A DNA stretch of 64,000 nt from CALXXL01 sp034926605 (GCA_034926605.1 JAYFQV010000006.1:93265-157264), one strand, 5' to 3'; numbered from the stretch's first letter, positions 1 to 9,061 are shown. Notes: a model not told the origin generated them from the letters alone. Numbers and translations: made by a program.

Positions 1-162
1 GGCGGCTGCCCGGGCAACCAGCTCGGCATCGGCGTGCTGGTCAAAGATCGTCCGATATCGGAGGTGGCCGAACTCCTGCGCGGCATACGCTGCGGCAACA
101 AATCTACCAGCTGCCCGGACCAGCTGGCGCTGGCGCTGGAATCCATCGCCTCTAAAAAATAG
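1..162 (+). CDS. TSCPD domain protein (3' end only)
   Basis: Only the last 53 codons lie in the window; the frame is open from base 1 and ends with TAG. The peptide contains GGCPGNQLGIG, an IRCGN segment and the signature TSCPD near its end. That matches the short TSCPD-domain family (TIGR03905 type), whose members are about 80 residues, so roughly a third is missing upstream. The same domain occurs at the C-terminus of some ribonucleotide reductases, but no reductase sequence is visible here. The molecular function of the stand-alone form is not established. Confidence 0.75.
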   Translation, partial: GGCPGNQLGIGVLVKDRPISEVAELLRGIRCGNKSTSCPDQLALALESIASKK

Positions 163-201
163 CGCCGGGAATTATCCATAGAGTTTTCACTGGAGAGATA
201 A

Positions 202-1305
202 ATGGACGGAATCACTATCCGCAATGAAAATAGAGAGGAACGCCGCACGATCGAGAACCTCGTCCGCGAAGCGTTCTGGGACGTATTCAAGCCCGGCTGC
301 GACGAACACTATCTGCTGCATCTGCTGCGCGAAGTCCCGGCATTTCTTCCGGCGTTGGACTTCGTGGCGGAAATCGACGGCAAACCGGCGGGCTTCTGCT
401 GTTCTTCGCGCGGGAAAATCGCGGTCGCGCCGGGTGAAAACCTTGAGGTGGTTGTTCTCGGCCCGATCGGAGTGCTGCCGGAGGTTCAGGGCAAAGGGAT
501 TGGGTCGGCGCTGGTCGAACGTACTTTGACCGATGCCGCCGAAGCCGGATTCGGCGCGGTGGTGCTGTACGGCAACCCGGCATTTTACGGACGGTTCGGT
601 TTCGAGCCTGGTGAAAAGTTCGGTGTCTCCGACGTTTCCGGGGATTTCTGCCCCGCCCTGCTGGTCAATGAACTCAAACCCGGCTTTGTGAAACCGGGGA
701 AGTTTTCCGAAGACCCCGTGTTCATGATCGCCGAAGCCGATGCCGCCGGGTTCGACACCGGCTTTGCGCCCAAAACAAAACATGCCAAGGCCGGACAGCT
801 GTTTCTCGGCGGAGGAGTCATACGCCCCACCGGCGAAGAGGACTTCGAAACTATCTTTGAAATCGTTAATGACGCCGCTTCCGCCTACAAAGGCGTGATT
901 CCTGCCGACCGCTGGCATGAACCGTATATGCCACGCGAGGAACTCCGCAGCGAGATTGCCGACGGCGTAAAGTTCTACGGCTATTACGTGAACGGGCTGC
1001 TGGTCGGCGTGATGGGCATCCAGGACCGGAACGAAGTATGGCTTATCCGCCACGCCTATGTGCGTACCGCCTGCCGCAACTGCGGAATCGGCGGCAAACT
1101 GCTTGCCGAACTTCACGCCGGAGCCGGGAAACCGATGCTGATCGGCACTTGGGCCGACGCGGTGTGGGCGGTGCGGTTTTATGAAAAGAACGGCTTTTCC
1201 ATAGTGCCGGACAGGGAGGTCAAAAGCACGCTTTTGAGGCGCTTTTGGCGGATACCGGAGCGGCAGGTGGAAACCTCCGTGGTATTATGGGACCGGGAAG
1301 TTTGA
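202..1305 (+). CDS. Tandem GNAT-family N-acetyltransferase
   Basis: This 367-residue protein contains two GNAT acetyltransferase folds. The N-terminal half (about residues 3-150) carries the acetyl-CoA loop GVLPEVQGKGIGSALVE followed by a YGNPAFYGRFGF strand, typical of YhbS-like (COG3153) enzymes. The C-terminal half (about 205-345) repeats the plan with VRTACRNCGIGGKLLAEL and a WAVRFYEKNGF motif. A GGAG lies 6 nt before the ATG. The protein has no signal peptide and should be cytoplasmic. Each half has a plausible acetyl-CoA site, so both may be active; the acceptor (small molecule, peptide or protein amine) cannot be read from the sequence. Confidence 0.85.
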   Translation: MDGITIRNENREERRTIENLVREAFWDVFKPGCDEHYLLHLLREVPAFLPALDFVAEIDGKPAGFCCSSRGKIAVAPGENLEVVVLGPIGVLPEVQGKGIGSALVERTLTDAAEAGFGAVVLYGNPAFYGRFGFEPGEKFGVSDVSGDFCPALLVNELKPGFVKPGKFSEDPVFMIAEADAAGFDTGFAPKTKHAKAGQLFLGGGVIRPTGEEDFETIFEIVNDAASAYKGVIPADRWHEPYMPREELRSEIADGVKFYGYYVNGLLVGVMGIQDRNEVWLIRHAYVRTACRNCGIGGKLLAELHAGAGKPMLIGTWADAVWAVRFYEKNGFSIVPDREVKSTLLRRFWRIPERQVETSVVLWDREV

Positions 1306-1329
1306 AATTTCCCGCTTTCGTGGTATCTT
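1302..1329 (+). promoter_or_regulatory. Candidate promoter for the Mrp ATPase gene
   Basis: TTGAAA at 1302-1307 and TATCTT at 1324-1329 are separated by 16 nt. The -35 box overlaps the stop of the preceding acetyltransferase gene. The ATG of the downstream gene is 55 nt past the -10 box. Confidence 0.45.
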
Positions 1330-1384
1330 AATGTTTTATATTTATCATGATAAATCCAACTTCAAATGAAAGGCTGATATAGCG

Positions 1385-2227
1385 ATGGGCGAAGACAAAA
1401 GCTGTTCGGGCGACTGCAAATCCTGCGGCCAGCACCATGAAAGCGAACAGGACTGCCGGCTTAAGCTGGGAATGAGCAAAATCAAAAACAAGCTCGTGGT
1501 AATGTCCGGCAAAGGCGGCGTGGGCAAGAGCACGGTGGCGGTAAACCTGGCCGCCGCGCTGGCGCTGGAGGGCAAGAACGTCGGCCTTCTGGACGTTGAT
1601 ATTCACGGTCCCAGCGTGCCCAAGATGCTTCATTTGGAAAATCAGCGCCCCTCCTCCGAGAACGAGCTGTTGCTGCCGGTCGCGGTCGGCAACCTCAAAG
1701 TGATGAGCATCGGCTTCCTGCTACACAATCCGGACGACGCGGTGATCTGGCGCGGCCCGGCCAAAATCGGCCTGATAAAACAACTGCTTTCCGATGTGGT
1801 GTGGGGAGATTTGGACTATCTGGTGATCGACTGCCCGCCCGGTACCGGCGATGAGCCGTTGTCCATATGCCAGATGATTCCCGACGGCCAGGCGGTGCTG
1901 GTGACAACTCCGCAGCAAGTGGCGGCCTCCGATGTGGCCAAGTCGCTGAACTTCTGCAATCAGCTCGGCTACAAAGTTCTCGGCATCGTCGAAAACATGG
2001 CCGGCTTCGTCTGCCCCAAATGCGGAGAAGTCACCGAGATATTCTCGGCCGGCGCCGGCGAGGAACTTGCCGCCCGCTTCAATGTAAAACTGCTCGGAAG
2101 AGTTCCGATCGATCCCGCGGTATGCCGCGGCGGCGACGCCGGAACCCCGTTCGTGCACAGCTTTGCCGACAGCGCGGCGGCCAAGGCGTTCGCCGCAATT
2201 ATCGCTCCGCTGCTGGCCGACGAATAA
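1385..2227 (+). CDS. mrp: Mrp/NBP35-family Fe-S cluster carrier ATPase
   Basis: This is a 280-residue P-loop ATPase of the Mrp/ApbC/NBP35 group, which binds and hands over Fe-S clusters to apoproteins in the cytosol. The deviant Walker A GKGGVGKST is at residues 42-50, followed by LDVDIHGPS, the switch DCPPGTGDE, and the C-terminal cluster-binding CPKC motif (near residue 216). The N-terminus adds four cysteines (C7, C11, C14, C24), resembling the extra cluster-binding tail of NBP35 rather than the DUF59 domain of many bacterial Mrp proteins. Its own promoter lies just upstream. The acyl-CoA synthetase gene follows after 71 nt. Confidence 0.93.
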   Translation: MGEDKSCSGDCKSCGQHHESEQDCRLKLGMSKIKNKLVVMSGKGGVGKSTVAVNLAAALALEGKNVGLLDVDIHGPSVPKMLHLENQRPSSENELLLPVAVGNLKVMSIGFLLHNPDDAVIWRGPAKIGLIKQLLSDVVWGDLDYLVIDCPPGTGDEPLSICQMIPDGQAVLVTTPQQVAASDVAKSLNFCNQLGYKVLGIVENMAGFVCPKCGEVTEIFSAGAGEELAARFNVKLLGRVPIDPAVCRGGDAGTPFVHSFADSAAAKAFAAIIAPLLADE

Positions 2228-2298
2228 GGACTCCTGTCGCCGCTCCGGATGCGACATTATTCCGTTCAATACCGAAATTTCAAAAAGGACAACGCGTC

Positions 2299-3942
2299 AT
2301 GCCGATCACCGAGCTGCTGGAACGCAACGCCAAACTTTATGAGAATGACGTTGCGCTGGTCGAGATCAACCCGCAGGAACTGGAGAAACGCCATACCACC
2401 TGGCGCGAATATTCGCTGATCGAGCCAAGCCCGACCGATTCCTTCCGTTCCGAAATAACTTGGGGAGAGTTCGACCGCAAAGCCAACCGGTTCGCCAATT
2501 TTCTGCTGACCCGCCACATCCACAAAGGAAACAAGGTCGGCATCCTGCTGATGAACTGTCTGGAATGGTTGCCGATCTACTTCGGCGTCCTGAAAAGCGG
2601 CGCCATGGCGGTGCCTTTGAATTTCCGGTATACCGCCGAAGAGATCAAATACTGCCTCGAGCTGGCGGATGTTGACGTGCTGCTGTTCGGCCCGTCGTTC
2701 GTCGGCCGCGTAGAAGCGATATGCGACCGGCTGCCGCGTGTCAAATCGTTTCTCTATGTGGGTGAGGACTGCCCGTCGTTCGCCGAGCCTTACAGCAACC
2801 TGGTCTCATACTGTTCGGGTAAAGCTCCTGACATACCGCTGACCGAGGACGATGAAGCGGCGATCTATTTTTCCAGCGGCACCACCGGGTTCCCCAAGGC
2901 GATCATCCATCCCCATCGCAGCCTCACTCACGCCTGCGTGGTGGAACAGAAACACCACGGTCAGACCCGCAACGACACCTTCCTTTGCATTCCGCCGCTT
3001 TATCACACCGGGGCGAAAATGCACTGGTTCGGCAGTCTCATTTCCGGCGGCCGTGCCGTGCTTCTGCGCGGAACCCAGCCGGAGTGGATCATTCGCGCGG
3101 TGTCGGAAGAAAAATGCACCGTGGTGTGGCTGCTGGTGCCGTGGGCGCAAGACGTGCTGGACGCGATCGAATGCGGAGAGATCAGGCTGGAAGATTACAA
3201 GCTTGACCAGTGGCGGCTTATGCACATCGGCGCACAGCCGGTGCCGCCCAGCCTGATCAAGCGCTGGAAAACGGTATTCCCGCACCACGACTACGACACC
3301 AACTACGGTCTCAGCGAGTCGATCGGCCCCGGCGCGGTGCACCTGGGCGTCGAAAATATCGACCATGTCGGCGCGATCGGCGTGGCCGGATATGGCTGGC
3401 AAACCAAGATCGTGGACGAAAATCGCCACGAAGTCCCGCGAGGCAAAGTCGGCGAGCTGGCGGTAAAAGGCGACGGCGTAATGCTCGGCTATTACAAGGA
3501 CGAAAAGGCGACCGCCGAAGTGCTGGATTCCGAGGGATGGCTGTATACCGGCGACATGGCGGAGGAATCGGCCGACGGCTTCATCTATCTGGTGGACCGA
3601 AAGAAGGATGTGATCATAACCGGTGGCGAAAACCTCTACCCGGTTCAGATCGAAGACTTCCTGCGCAGAAACTGCGCGATCAAGGACGTGGCGGTGATCG
3701 GATTGCCGGACTCGCGGCTGGGCGAAATCGCCGCCGCCATCATCGAGGTCAAGCCCGGCTGTTCGCTGACTGAGGAACAGGTAAACGACTTCTGCCTCGA
3801 CCTGCCGCGCTACCAGCGACCCCGCAAGATCATTTTCGCGGAAGTCCCGCGCAACCCCACCGGAAAGATCGAGAAGCCCAAACTGCGCAAACTATATGGA
3901 GTCGACCATCTAGTCGCCAAGCAGACCGAACTGGACAAGTAG
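2299..3942 (+). CDS. Acyl-CoA synthetase (AMP-forming, class I adenylating enzyme)
   Basis: This 547-residue enzyme should activate a carboxylic acid as an acyl-adenylate and transfer it to CoA. The ANL-superfamily motifs are in order: P-loop FSSGTTGFPKAIIHP at about residue 190, GLSESIG at about 337, YTGDMA at about 417, the hinge DRKKDVIITGGENLYP, and the C-terminal PTGKIEKPKLR with the adenylation lysine. The start chosen is the ATG at 2299, preceded by AAAAGGAC, because a longer upstream frame would run through the Mrp gene. The divergent acid pocket does not allow a substrate call (fatty, aromatic or dicarboxylic acid). A strong terminator follows. Confidence 0.9.
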   Translation: MPITELLERNAKLYENDVALVEINPQELEKRHTTWREYSLIEPSPTDSFRSEITWGEFDRKANRFANFLLTRHIHKGNKVGILLMNCLEWLPIYFGVLKSGAMAVPLNFRYTAEEIKYCLELADVDVLLFGPSFVGRVEAICDRLPRVKSFLYVGEDCPSFAEPYSNLVSYCSGKAPDIPLTEDDEAAIYFSSGTTGFPKAIIHPHRSLTHACVVEQKHHGQTRNDTFLCIPPLYHTGAKMHWFGSLISGGRAVLLRGTQPEWIIRAVSEEKCTVVWLLVPWAQDVLDAIECGEIRLEDYKLDQWRLMHIGAQPVPPSLIKRWKTVFPHHDYDTNYGLSESIGPGAVHLGVENIDHVGAIGVAGYGWQTKIVDENRHEVPRGKVGELAVKGDGVMLGYYKDEKATAEVLDSEGWLYTGDMAEESADGFIYLVDRKKDVIITGGENLYPVQIEDFLRRNCAIKDVAVIGLPDSRLGEIAAAIIEVKPGCSLTEEQVNDFCLDLPRYQRPRKIIFAEVPRNPTGKIEKPKLRKLYGVDHLVAKQTELDK

Positions 3943-3980
3943 CTGGAACCCGGCAATCCGCCCTGAATGAAACAACCCAA

Positions 3981-4006
3981 CTTCCGGATGCTCCGGAAGT
4001 TTTTTC
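3981..4006 (+). terminator. Rho-independent terminator after the acyl-CoA synthetase gene
   Basis: An 8-bp perfect stem (CTTCCGGA at 3981-3988 with TCCGGAAG at 3992-3999) has a 3-nt loop and is followed directly by a run of T residues. Confidence 0.85.
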
Positions 4007-4025
4007 TTATATTTTTTACATTTGT

Positions 4026-4056
4026 TTTACAATTAAGGGAATTCCAGTGCTATATT
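4026..4056 (+). promoter_or_regulatory. Candidate promoter for the ankyrin lipoprotein gene
   Basis: A TGC-TATATT -10 box lies at 4051-4056. The best -35 matches (TTTACA at 4026 or TTACAA at 4027) give a slightly long 18-19 nt spacer. The ATG is 27 nt downstream, with a GGAGGG ribosome site in between. Confidence 0.4.
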
Positions 4057-4083
4057 GGGGGCAAACCAACCGGAGGGCATAAC

Positions 4084-6384
4084 ATGCGATATCTGTATCT
4101 GATTGCCGCCGCGACGCTGTTCGCCGGCTGCGCCGTACCGAAGGAAGCCGAACTTGCACATATGCGCAAGGCGGAAGCCAGACTAGCCGTCTGCGCCAAC
4201 GATTCCGGAAAACTCGACAGCATCCTCGACAAGGTAACTCTGCCGCCGGACAAACAGCAGTCCTTGCTGGTGGCGGCTGTAAACCATGACAGCGACGACT
4301 GTGTGGAAGTCATGCTGAAACACGGCTTCGATCCGGATTCGACATTGGGCGGAAGACCGCTTTTCATCGCATGCCGCAAAAACCGGGTCAGAATGGCGGA
4401 AATGCTGCTTGACGCCGGAGCGGGGATTCTGGATGAATATATGGCGGATGCCGTACGCAACAACCGGCTTGACTTGGCCGAGACTCTGCTGAAACACGGA
4501 GCCCCGCCCAGGCCGGATTTGGTTTCCGGATGCTCGCCGGAGATGCTGGAGATGCTGTTGAAATACGGACTCGAACCCGATGCGCGCAATTCCGAAGGAG
4601 TTTCTCCCTTGCAATTCGCGATCAATGAAACAAGCTACCCCAAGGCTAAGATGTTGTTGGACGCCGGAGCAAAGGCCAGTTCGATTGCCATCGGCGGCGG
4701 TCTCGCACGAATAAAAAACACCGCGATGATATTGATGCTGATCCGGCACGGCGCTTCGCCGACGACTATCCGGAACGATCAATATATCTTTGAGATGGCC
4801 GTCCGGGAGGGAAATCTCGAACTGCTGGATGTAATGCTGGAGCACGGATTCTCCGTAAATATATACAATTTGGAAATGCTGCTGAATGTAGCGGCGGAAT
4901 CACGCGATCTGCTGACTGTGAAAAAGATACTTGAAGCCGGCGGATATGATCTCATACGCCGCATGCCGGACGCCCGCCCTTGGATGGCAAGAATTTCTGC
5001 AATCCCATACAAAGAAGATCCAGAAAACATCTATATCATGGCGGAGCTTGTCAGACACGGCGTACCATTCCCGACAAGGACTATAATCTATATGATAGAC
5101 CAAGCCTTGAGCTATGGCGATAAAGAAGCCGCCGAACAACTATGCCGCGCCATCGCGGACCGGCAGGACACCACAAAGGCCATCGAATTATCATACTCAA
5201 GTTCCCATGATGGAACTGTCGCAAAGACAATGCTCCAGGCCGGATACAGGCCCATGAAGGATTCTCCGATGCTGGCCAATGCCATCGCCGATGGCGACCG
5301 CAAACTGGCCGAAATGCTTATTGCCCGCGACTCCGGCATCAACTCGATCGACAGCCAATATCGCACCCCATTGATCCGCGCCTGTGAAAAAGCCGACCTC
5401 GAAATGGTTCGAAAACTGCTCTCCGCCGGGGCCGATGCAAAATACATGAATGCCCGTGGCGGCTCTCCTCTGAGGGCGGCAATGGATGCATATGCCAAGG
5501 ACGTGCCCGGCTACGTTCCCAACTATCCCAGCCACACCGGGACTAAAGAGGCCCGTGCCGACTTGCAGGAAATCATAGCCTTGCTTATAGACCACGGGGC
5601 TCGTGTGGACAAGGAATACCAGCAGAGTTTCGGAATAATCAATGCGGCAATGGTCGAGGGCAACTCCGACCTTTTGGAACTTCTCTTTACCGCCGGAATC
5701 GATCCGGCCACCAGATGCCTGGGCGGCGAAACACTGCTGGCGCGTTCGATCATAAACGGGCATCCGCGCATGTTCGAGTATCTGTTGGACCGCGGCACCG
5801 ACCCGGATGTATGCTTCTCGCGCGGTACAAGCCTGCTTCAATGGCTCGCCACCTGCGATGATTTCAGTAAGATGAAGCTTATGCTCGGCCACGGTGCAAA
5901 TCCGGATATCCGCAGCACCGACGGATCCACGCCAGTCATGCTGGCCAACACTTCCACCGCCATAAAAATGCTGCTGGATGCCGGGGCCGACGTGAATGCG
6001 CGCGACCTTAAAGGTCAAACCGCGCTGATGACGCTGAACAACAAGCGCACCGACGTGCTGGAAACCTTGATCAAAGCCGGAGTAGATTTAAACGCCCAGA
6101 ACGAAGACGGCACCACCGCGCTGATGATAGCGGCCGGGGAAAATAACGGCGTCACCGCCAAATTGCTTCTGGATTCCGGGGCCGATCCACGGTTGTCCGA
6201 CAAATCGGGAAAAAAAGCGCTCGATTATGCCGCCAGCCGTGAAATGCGCATTATGCTGGAACATGCCATGGGAGTTGAATCCGCCAAAAATGTTCCGCCG
6301 CCCAACAATGCCGATTCGATTGCCGCTGAACCGCTGGAAGCGATTCATGACAAGCCGAACCGCGTTGAACAACCAGCCCGATAA
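4084..6384 (+). CDS. Large ankyrin-repeat lipoprotein
   Basis: This 766-residue protein starts with a lipoprotein signal (MRYLYLIAAATLFAGC), so it should be anchored to a membrane after cleavage before Cys17. Nearly the whole mature chain is ankyrin repeats: recurring LL-x-x-GA or LL-x-HG helices such as MLLDAGA, TLLKHGA and LLIDHGA, and classic tandem copies near the end (DLKGQTALM, NEDGTTALMIAA, DKSGKKALDYA). Such arrays bind partner proteins; no catalytic domain is visible. The tail after about residue 725 is a short, disordered, Pro/Asn-rich segment. The ATG at 4084 is chosen for its GGAGGG site and lipobox. It is monocistronic between two terminators. Confidence 0.88.
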   Translation: MRYLYLIAAATLFAGCAVPKEAELAHMRKAEARLAVCANDSGKLDSILDKVTLPPDKQQSLLVAAVNHDSDDCVEVMLKHGFDPDSTLGGRPLFIACRKNRVRMAEMLLDAGAGILDEYMADAVRNNRLDLAETLLKHGAPPRPDLVSGCSPEMLEMLLKYGLEPDARNSEGVSPLQFAINETSYPKAKMLLDAGAKASSIAIGGGLARIKNTAMILMLIRHGASPTTIRNDQYIFEMAVREGNLELLDVMLEHGFSVNIYNLEMLLNVAAESRDLLTVKKILEAGGYDLIRRMPDARPWMARISAIPYKEDPENIYIMAELVRHGVPFPTRTIIYMIDQALSYGDKEAAEQLCRAIADRQDTTKAIELSYSSSHDGTVAKTMLQAGYRPMKDSPMLANAIADGDRKLAEMLIARDSGINSIDSQYRTPLIRACEKADLEMVRKLLSAGADAKYMNARGGSPLRAAMDAYAKDVPGYVPNYPSHTGTKEARADLQEIIALLIDHGARVDKEYQQSFGIINAAMVEGNSDLLELLFTAGIDPATRCLGGETLLARSIINGHPRMFEYLLDRGTDPDVCFSRGTSLLQWLATCDDFSKMKLMLGHGANPDIRSTDGSTPVMLANTSTAIKMLLDAGADVNARDLKGQTALMTLNNKRTDVLETLIKAGVDLNAQNEDGTTALMIAAGENNGVTAKLLLDSGADPRLSDKSGKKALDYAASREMRIMLEHAMGVESAKNVPPPNNADSIAAEPLEAIHDKPNRVEQPAR

Positions 6385-6387
6385 TAC

Positions 6388-6424
6388 AAAAACGCTCCCG
6401 GCTATATTTGCCGGGAGCGTTTTT
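6388..6424. terminator. Bidirectional terminator between convergent genes
   Basis: A 15-bp perfect inverted repeat (6388-6402 with 6410-6424) has a 7-nt AT-rich loop, five A residues at the left foot and five T residues at the right foot. It can therefore end transcription from both the ankyrin gene and the convergent transporter gene. Confidence 0.92.
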
Positions 6425-6435
6425 CATCGCAAATC

Positions 6436-8124
6436 TCAATGTGCGTTGGCGTCGGCTTTGGCGACAACGTCTTCGACCTCCAGCGTATAACCGCAGTCGG
6501 GATCGCCGGTCATGACTCCACGATAGGCGCGCACTCCCGACGGAATTTCCACGGTTCCCGGCTTTATGTTCACCGCATAGGCCTGATGTTCCGACTCCAG
6601 CCTCAGCTTGCCGTCAACGGCACGGCCGATAACCGTTACTTTTTTGTTGTTGAACTCCAGGTCGCTTCCGGCATCCATCGCAGAAGCGGAAAGCCGCGCG
6701 TAGCGGTCCGGCATCAGCGGGGAGAGCGCCATGATTCCGGCCCATGCAATCAACGTGGCCGTCAGCGCCGACAAAAAACCTATCTTCAGCCAGTGCAGGA
6801 AATTGACATGCACGTGGCTCTTTCGCTCCAGCATGCCAAGCGCAACTATGTTGGCGGTACTGCCGATCATGGTGATATTGCCGCCCAGACAGGCGCCGAA
6901 AAGCAGCGCGAACCACAGCGGCATGTCCTTCATGGTCTGCGCCAGCTGCTCGATCACCGGGCAGAACGCGGCCACGAAAATCACATTGTCCACAAACGCC
7001 GACCCCACCGCCGAAACCGAAAGAATGAACGGCACCAGCGTCCCCTCCCCGGTTCCGCAAACCCGGGTGAAACCGGTGGACATGACCTTGTCCACTCCGG
7101 TGAACTGCACGGTTCCGGCCACCGCGAACAGCAGCATGAAAAACACCAGCGTCCACCAGTCCACCTCGCGCTCCACATAATATCTTGCCCGGTTGTGCTT
7201 CAATATCATCACTATTCCGGAACAGATCAGCGGGGCGATCAGCAATATGCTGTTCTTTTCGAGATGAAACAACTGTTCAAGCGGATGATGGCTGGCGATA
7301 ACGCAAATGGTGGCCAGCAGCAGGAACAGTCCGCGCTTGTAGGGCACCTCGACCACCGGCGCCAGCGACAGGTTCTTCGACAGGCGGTCGCGCAAATGGG
7401 AATCGAACAGCTTCAGGTCCTTACGGAAATAGAGCATGGTCACCGCGATGGTGGCCAGCAGCGCCAGAATCATCAGCGGAAACGCCCATATCATGAAGTC
7501 CCCGAAGGTCAATCCCGCCTTGGTGCCGATAAAAATGCCCACCGGATTGCCCATCATGGTCCCGGCCGAACCCACGTTGGTGGCGAGCACGCAAATCATC
7601 ACATATGGCAGCGGATTCAGCTTCAGCCGGTCGCAAACCTGAAATATCAGGGTGGAAACGAATATGATGCTGGTGACCTCGTCCACCGCGCATGCCAGCA
7701 GCGCCGAGGCGAAAGCGGTGCATGCGATGAACTTCTTCCCGGAGATGTTCGGCATCGACACGATAAGCTGCACCACCCAGGTGAAGAAGCCCAGATCGCG
7801 CAGCGCTCCCACAATGATCATCATGCCCACCAAAAACAGTATCACCTCCAGCGACGAACTGGTGACAAACCGCGCGATGTTCAGAGAGTTGGTAAAAATC
7901 AACACCGACAATCCGAGGAACGCGATCGCAAGCCGGAAATTCCAAAAAAACAGCGTACCCATGATAATGGCCAGAAAAACACCGCAGGCCACCGCCTGAT
8001 TGAATTCCAGCGCGCCGGAGTAATGGCCGGCCATGCCGGCGCCGAGGCTGACGCAGACCATGATCAGGAACCTGGTCGCCATCGACTTTAAAGTGAGATT
8101 GTCGATATTTTCGCTTTCGCTCAT
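6436..8124 (-). CDS. NhaD/SLC13-type (ArsB-NhaD superfamily) ion transporter
   Basis: This 562-residue inner-membrane protein has about a dozen hydrophobic segments in the Ion-transporter superfamily pattern. It shows inverted-repeat signatures such as FASALLACAVDEVTSII, MICVLATNVGSAGTMMGNPVGI and, in the second half, VGSAFVDNVIFVAAFCPV with GACLGGNITMIGSTANIVALG, where Na+-coordinating asparagines sit. Residues after about 475 form an extra soluble domain (about 85 residues, beta-rich) absent from the second paralogue in this window. The start is the ATG at 8124; the upstream frame overlaps the regulator gene. It lies 13 nt after the EIIA-CBS gene, which suggests joint expression and regulation. 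Substrate may be Na+/H+ or an organic anion; not decidable here. Confidence 0.85.
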   Translation of the reverse strand: MSESENIDNLTLKSMATRFLIMVCVSLGAGMAGHYSGALEFNQAVACGVFLAIIMGTLFFWNFRLAIAFLGLSVLIFTNSLNIARFVTSSSLEVILFLVGMMIIVGALRDLGFFTWVVQLIVSMPNISGKKFIACTAFASALLACAVDEVTSIIFVSTLIFQVCDRLKLNPLPYVMICVLATNVGSAGTMMGNPVGIFIGTKAGLTFGDFMIWAFPLMILALLATIAVTMLYFRKDLKLFDSHLRDRLSKNLSLAPVVEVPYKRGLFLLLATICVIASHHPLEQLFHLEKNSILLIAPLICSGIVMILKHNRARYYVEREVDWWTLVFFMLLFAVAGTVQFTGVDKVMSTGFTRVCGTGEGTLVPFILSVSAVGSAFVDNVIFVAAFCPVIEQLAQTMKDMPLWFALLFGACLGGNITMIGSTANIVALGMLERKSHVHVNFLHWLKIGFLSALTATLIAWAGIMALSPLMPDRYARLSASAMDAGSDLEFNNKKVTVIGRAVDGKLRLESEHQAYAVNIKPGTVEIPSGVRAYRGVMTGDPDCGYTLEVEDVVAKADANAH

Positions 8125-8137
8125 TTTGTCGTCCCCT

Positions 8138-9061
8138 TTATGCCCAGAACAGATCGCGCACGATCGTGTCGATGTTGACCACTCCGGTGAATTTGCCGTC
8201 CTTGGTGACGATAATCTGCCGCACCTTGGCAACAATGAACTGTTTTACCAGCTGCACCGCGGGAGCGTCCTCCTCGATGGTCTCCATGTGTTCCCGCATG
8301 AAATCGGCCAGTTTGGTGTCCTGGGCATTCTTCAGCATTTCGGCAAACGGCTGGAAGCGAAGTATCGGAGTCAAATCGTTCATCCACAATATATGTTCGG
8401 GCAGGCTGAAGCGCAGTATGTCGCCGGCGGCAACAACGCCGCGCAGGTCGCCATCCTCGTCCAGTACCGGAATTTCGTCGATATGATTCACCGCGATAGC
8501 AGCAATGGCGGTATGCAGAGTGTCAGCTTCCAGCAGGGTCAGCGGATTGCGGTCCATCAGGTCTTTAACCCTCAAGTATCCGGGGATTTCCATCTTGGAA
8601 TCGGAGAAAAACGCGCGTACAGCGCCGGGACTTTGAAGCGCCGCCACCTTGTCGGGAGCGTCCGGCGAGGCGAATGTGCGCGAAATGGCGGACAACACCT
8701 GCAAATGGAGCCCGGGATCATCCGCCGGGGTCAGAATCATTACCGCCACTTTGACCGGTTTGCCGTCGGGAGAGTTGAAGTTGGCGCCGTTGGGGCAGGT
8801 GGCCACCGCGATCAGCAGATTCTCCACCCGCGCCATTCGCGCGTGCGGTACCGCCAGTCCGGGTGCGATGACGGTCGGCATGACCTCCTCGCGCTGACGC
8901 ACGGCGGCGATAATCTCTTCACAACTGACTCCGGCGGTGGTGAACGCGATGCGTTCGGCCAGCTTCTCGATCAGCCCGGACCCGGTGCAAGCCGAGCACT
9001 GGCAGATCACGTTCCCTTCGGCAATATAACTGCCGAGGTCGAAACTTATGATTTCGTTCAT
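8138..9061 (-). CDS. PTS EIIA (Ntr/fructose type) fused to paired CBS domains
   Basis: This 307-residue cytoplasmic protein joins an EIIA-2 domain (about 25-165) to two CBS motifs (about 170-230 and 255-307). The phospho-acceptor histidine is H73 in GLAVPHAR. CBS segments read DLMDRNPLTLLEADTLHTAI and DEIPVLDEDGDLRGVVAAGDI, then DFMREHMETIEEDAPAVQLV and a final VVNIDTI. No EIIB or EIIC is nearby; instead the gene sits directly before an ion transporter, so a regulatory role is likely. A C-x-C-x-x-C group at C20-C25 is unusual. ATG 9061 with AAGGGG six nt upstream is chosen over the TTG two codons earlier. Confidence 0.88.
   Translation of the reverse strand: MNEIISFDLGSYIAEGNVICQCSACTGSGLIEKLAERIAFTTAGVSCEEIIAAVRQREEVMPTVIAPGLAVPHARMARVENLLIAVATCPNGANFNSPDGKPVKVAVMILTPADDPGLHLQVLSAISRTFASPDAPDKVAALQSPGAVRAFFSDSKMEIPGYLRVKDLMDRNPLTLLEADTLHTAIAAIAVNHIDEIPVLDEDGDLRGVVAAGDILRFSLPEHILWMNDLTPILRFQPFAEMLKNAQDTKLADFMREHMETIEEDAPAVQLVKQFIVAKVRQIIVTKDGKFTGVVNIDTIVRDLFWA

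Noticed and set aside
6439..8091. Long plus-strand open frame opposite the transporter gene
   Set aside because: It is antisense to the better-supported NhaD-like gene and is rich in His/Gln/Arg, as expected from a high-GC shadow frame; no ribosome site.
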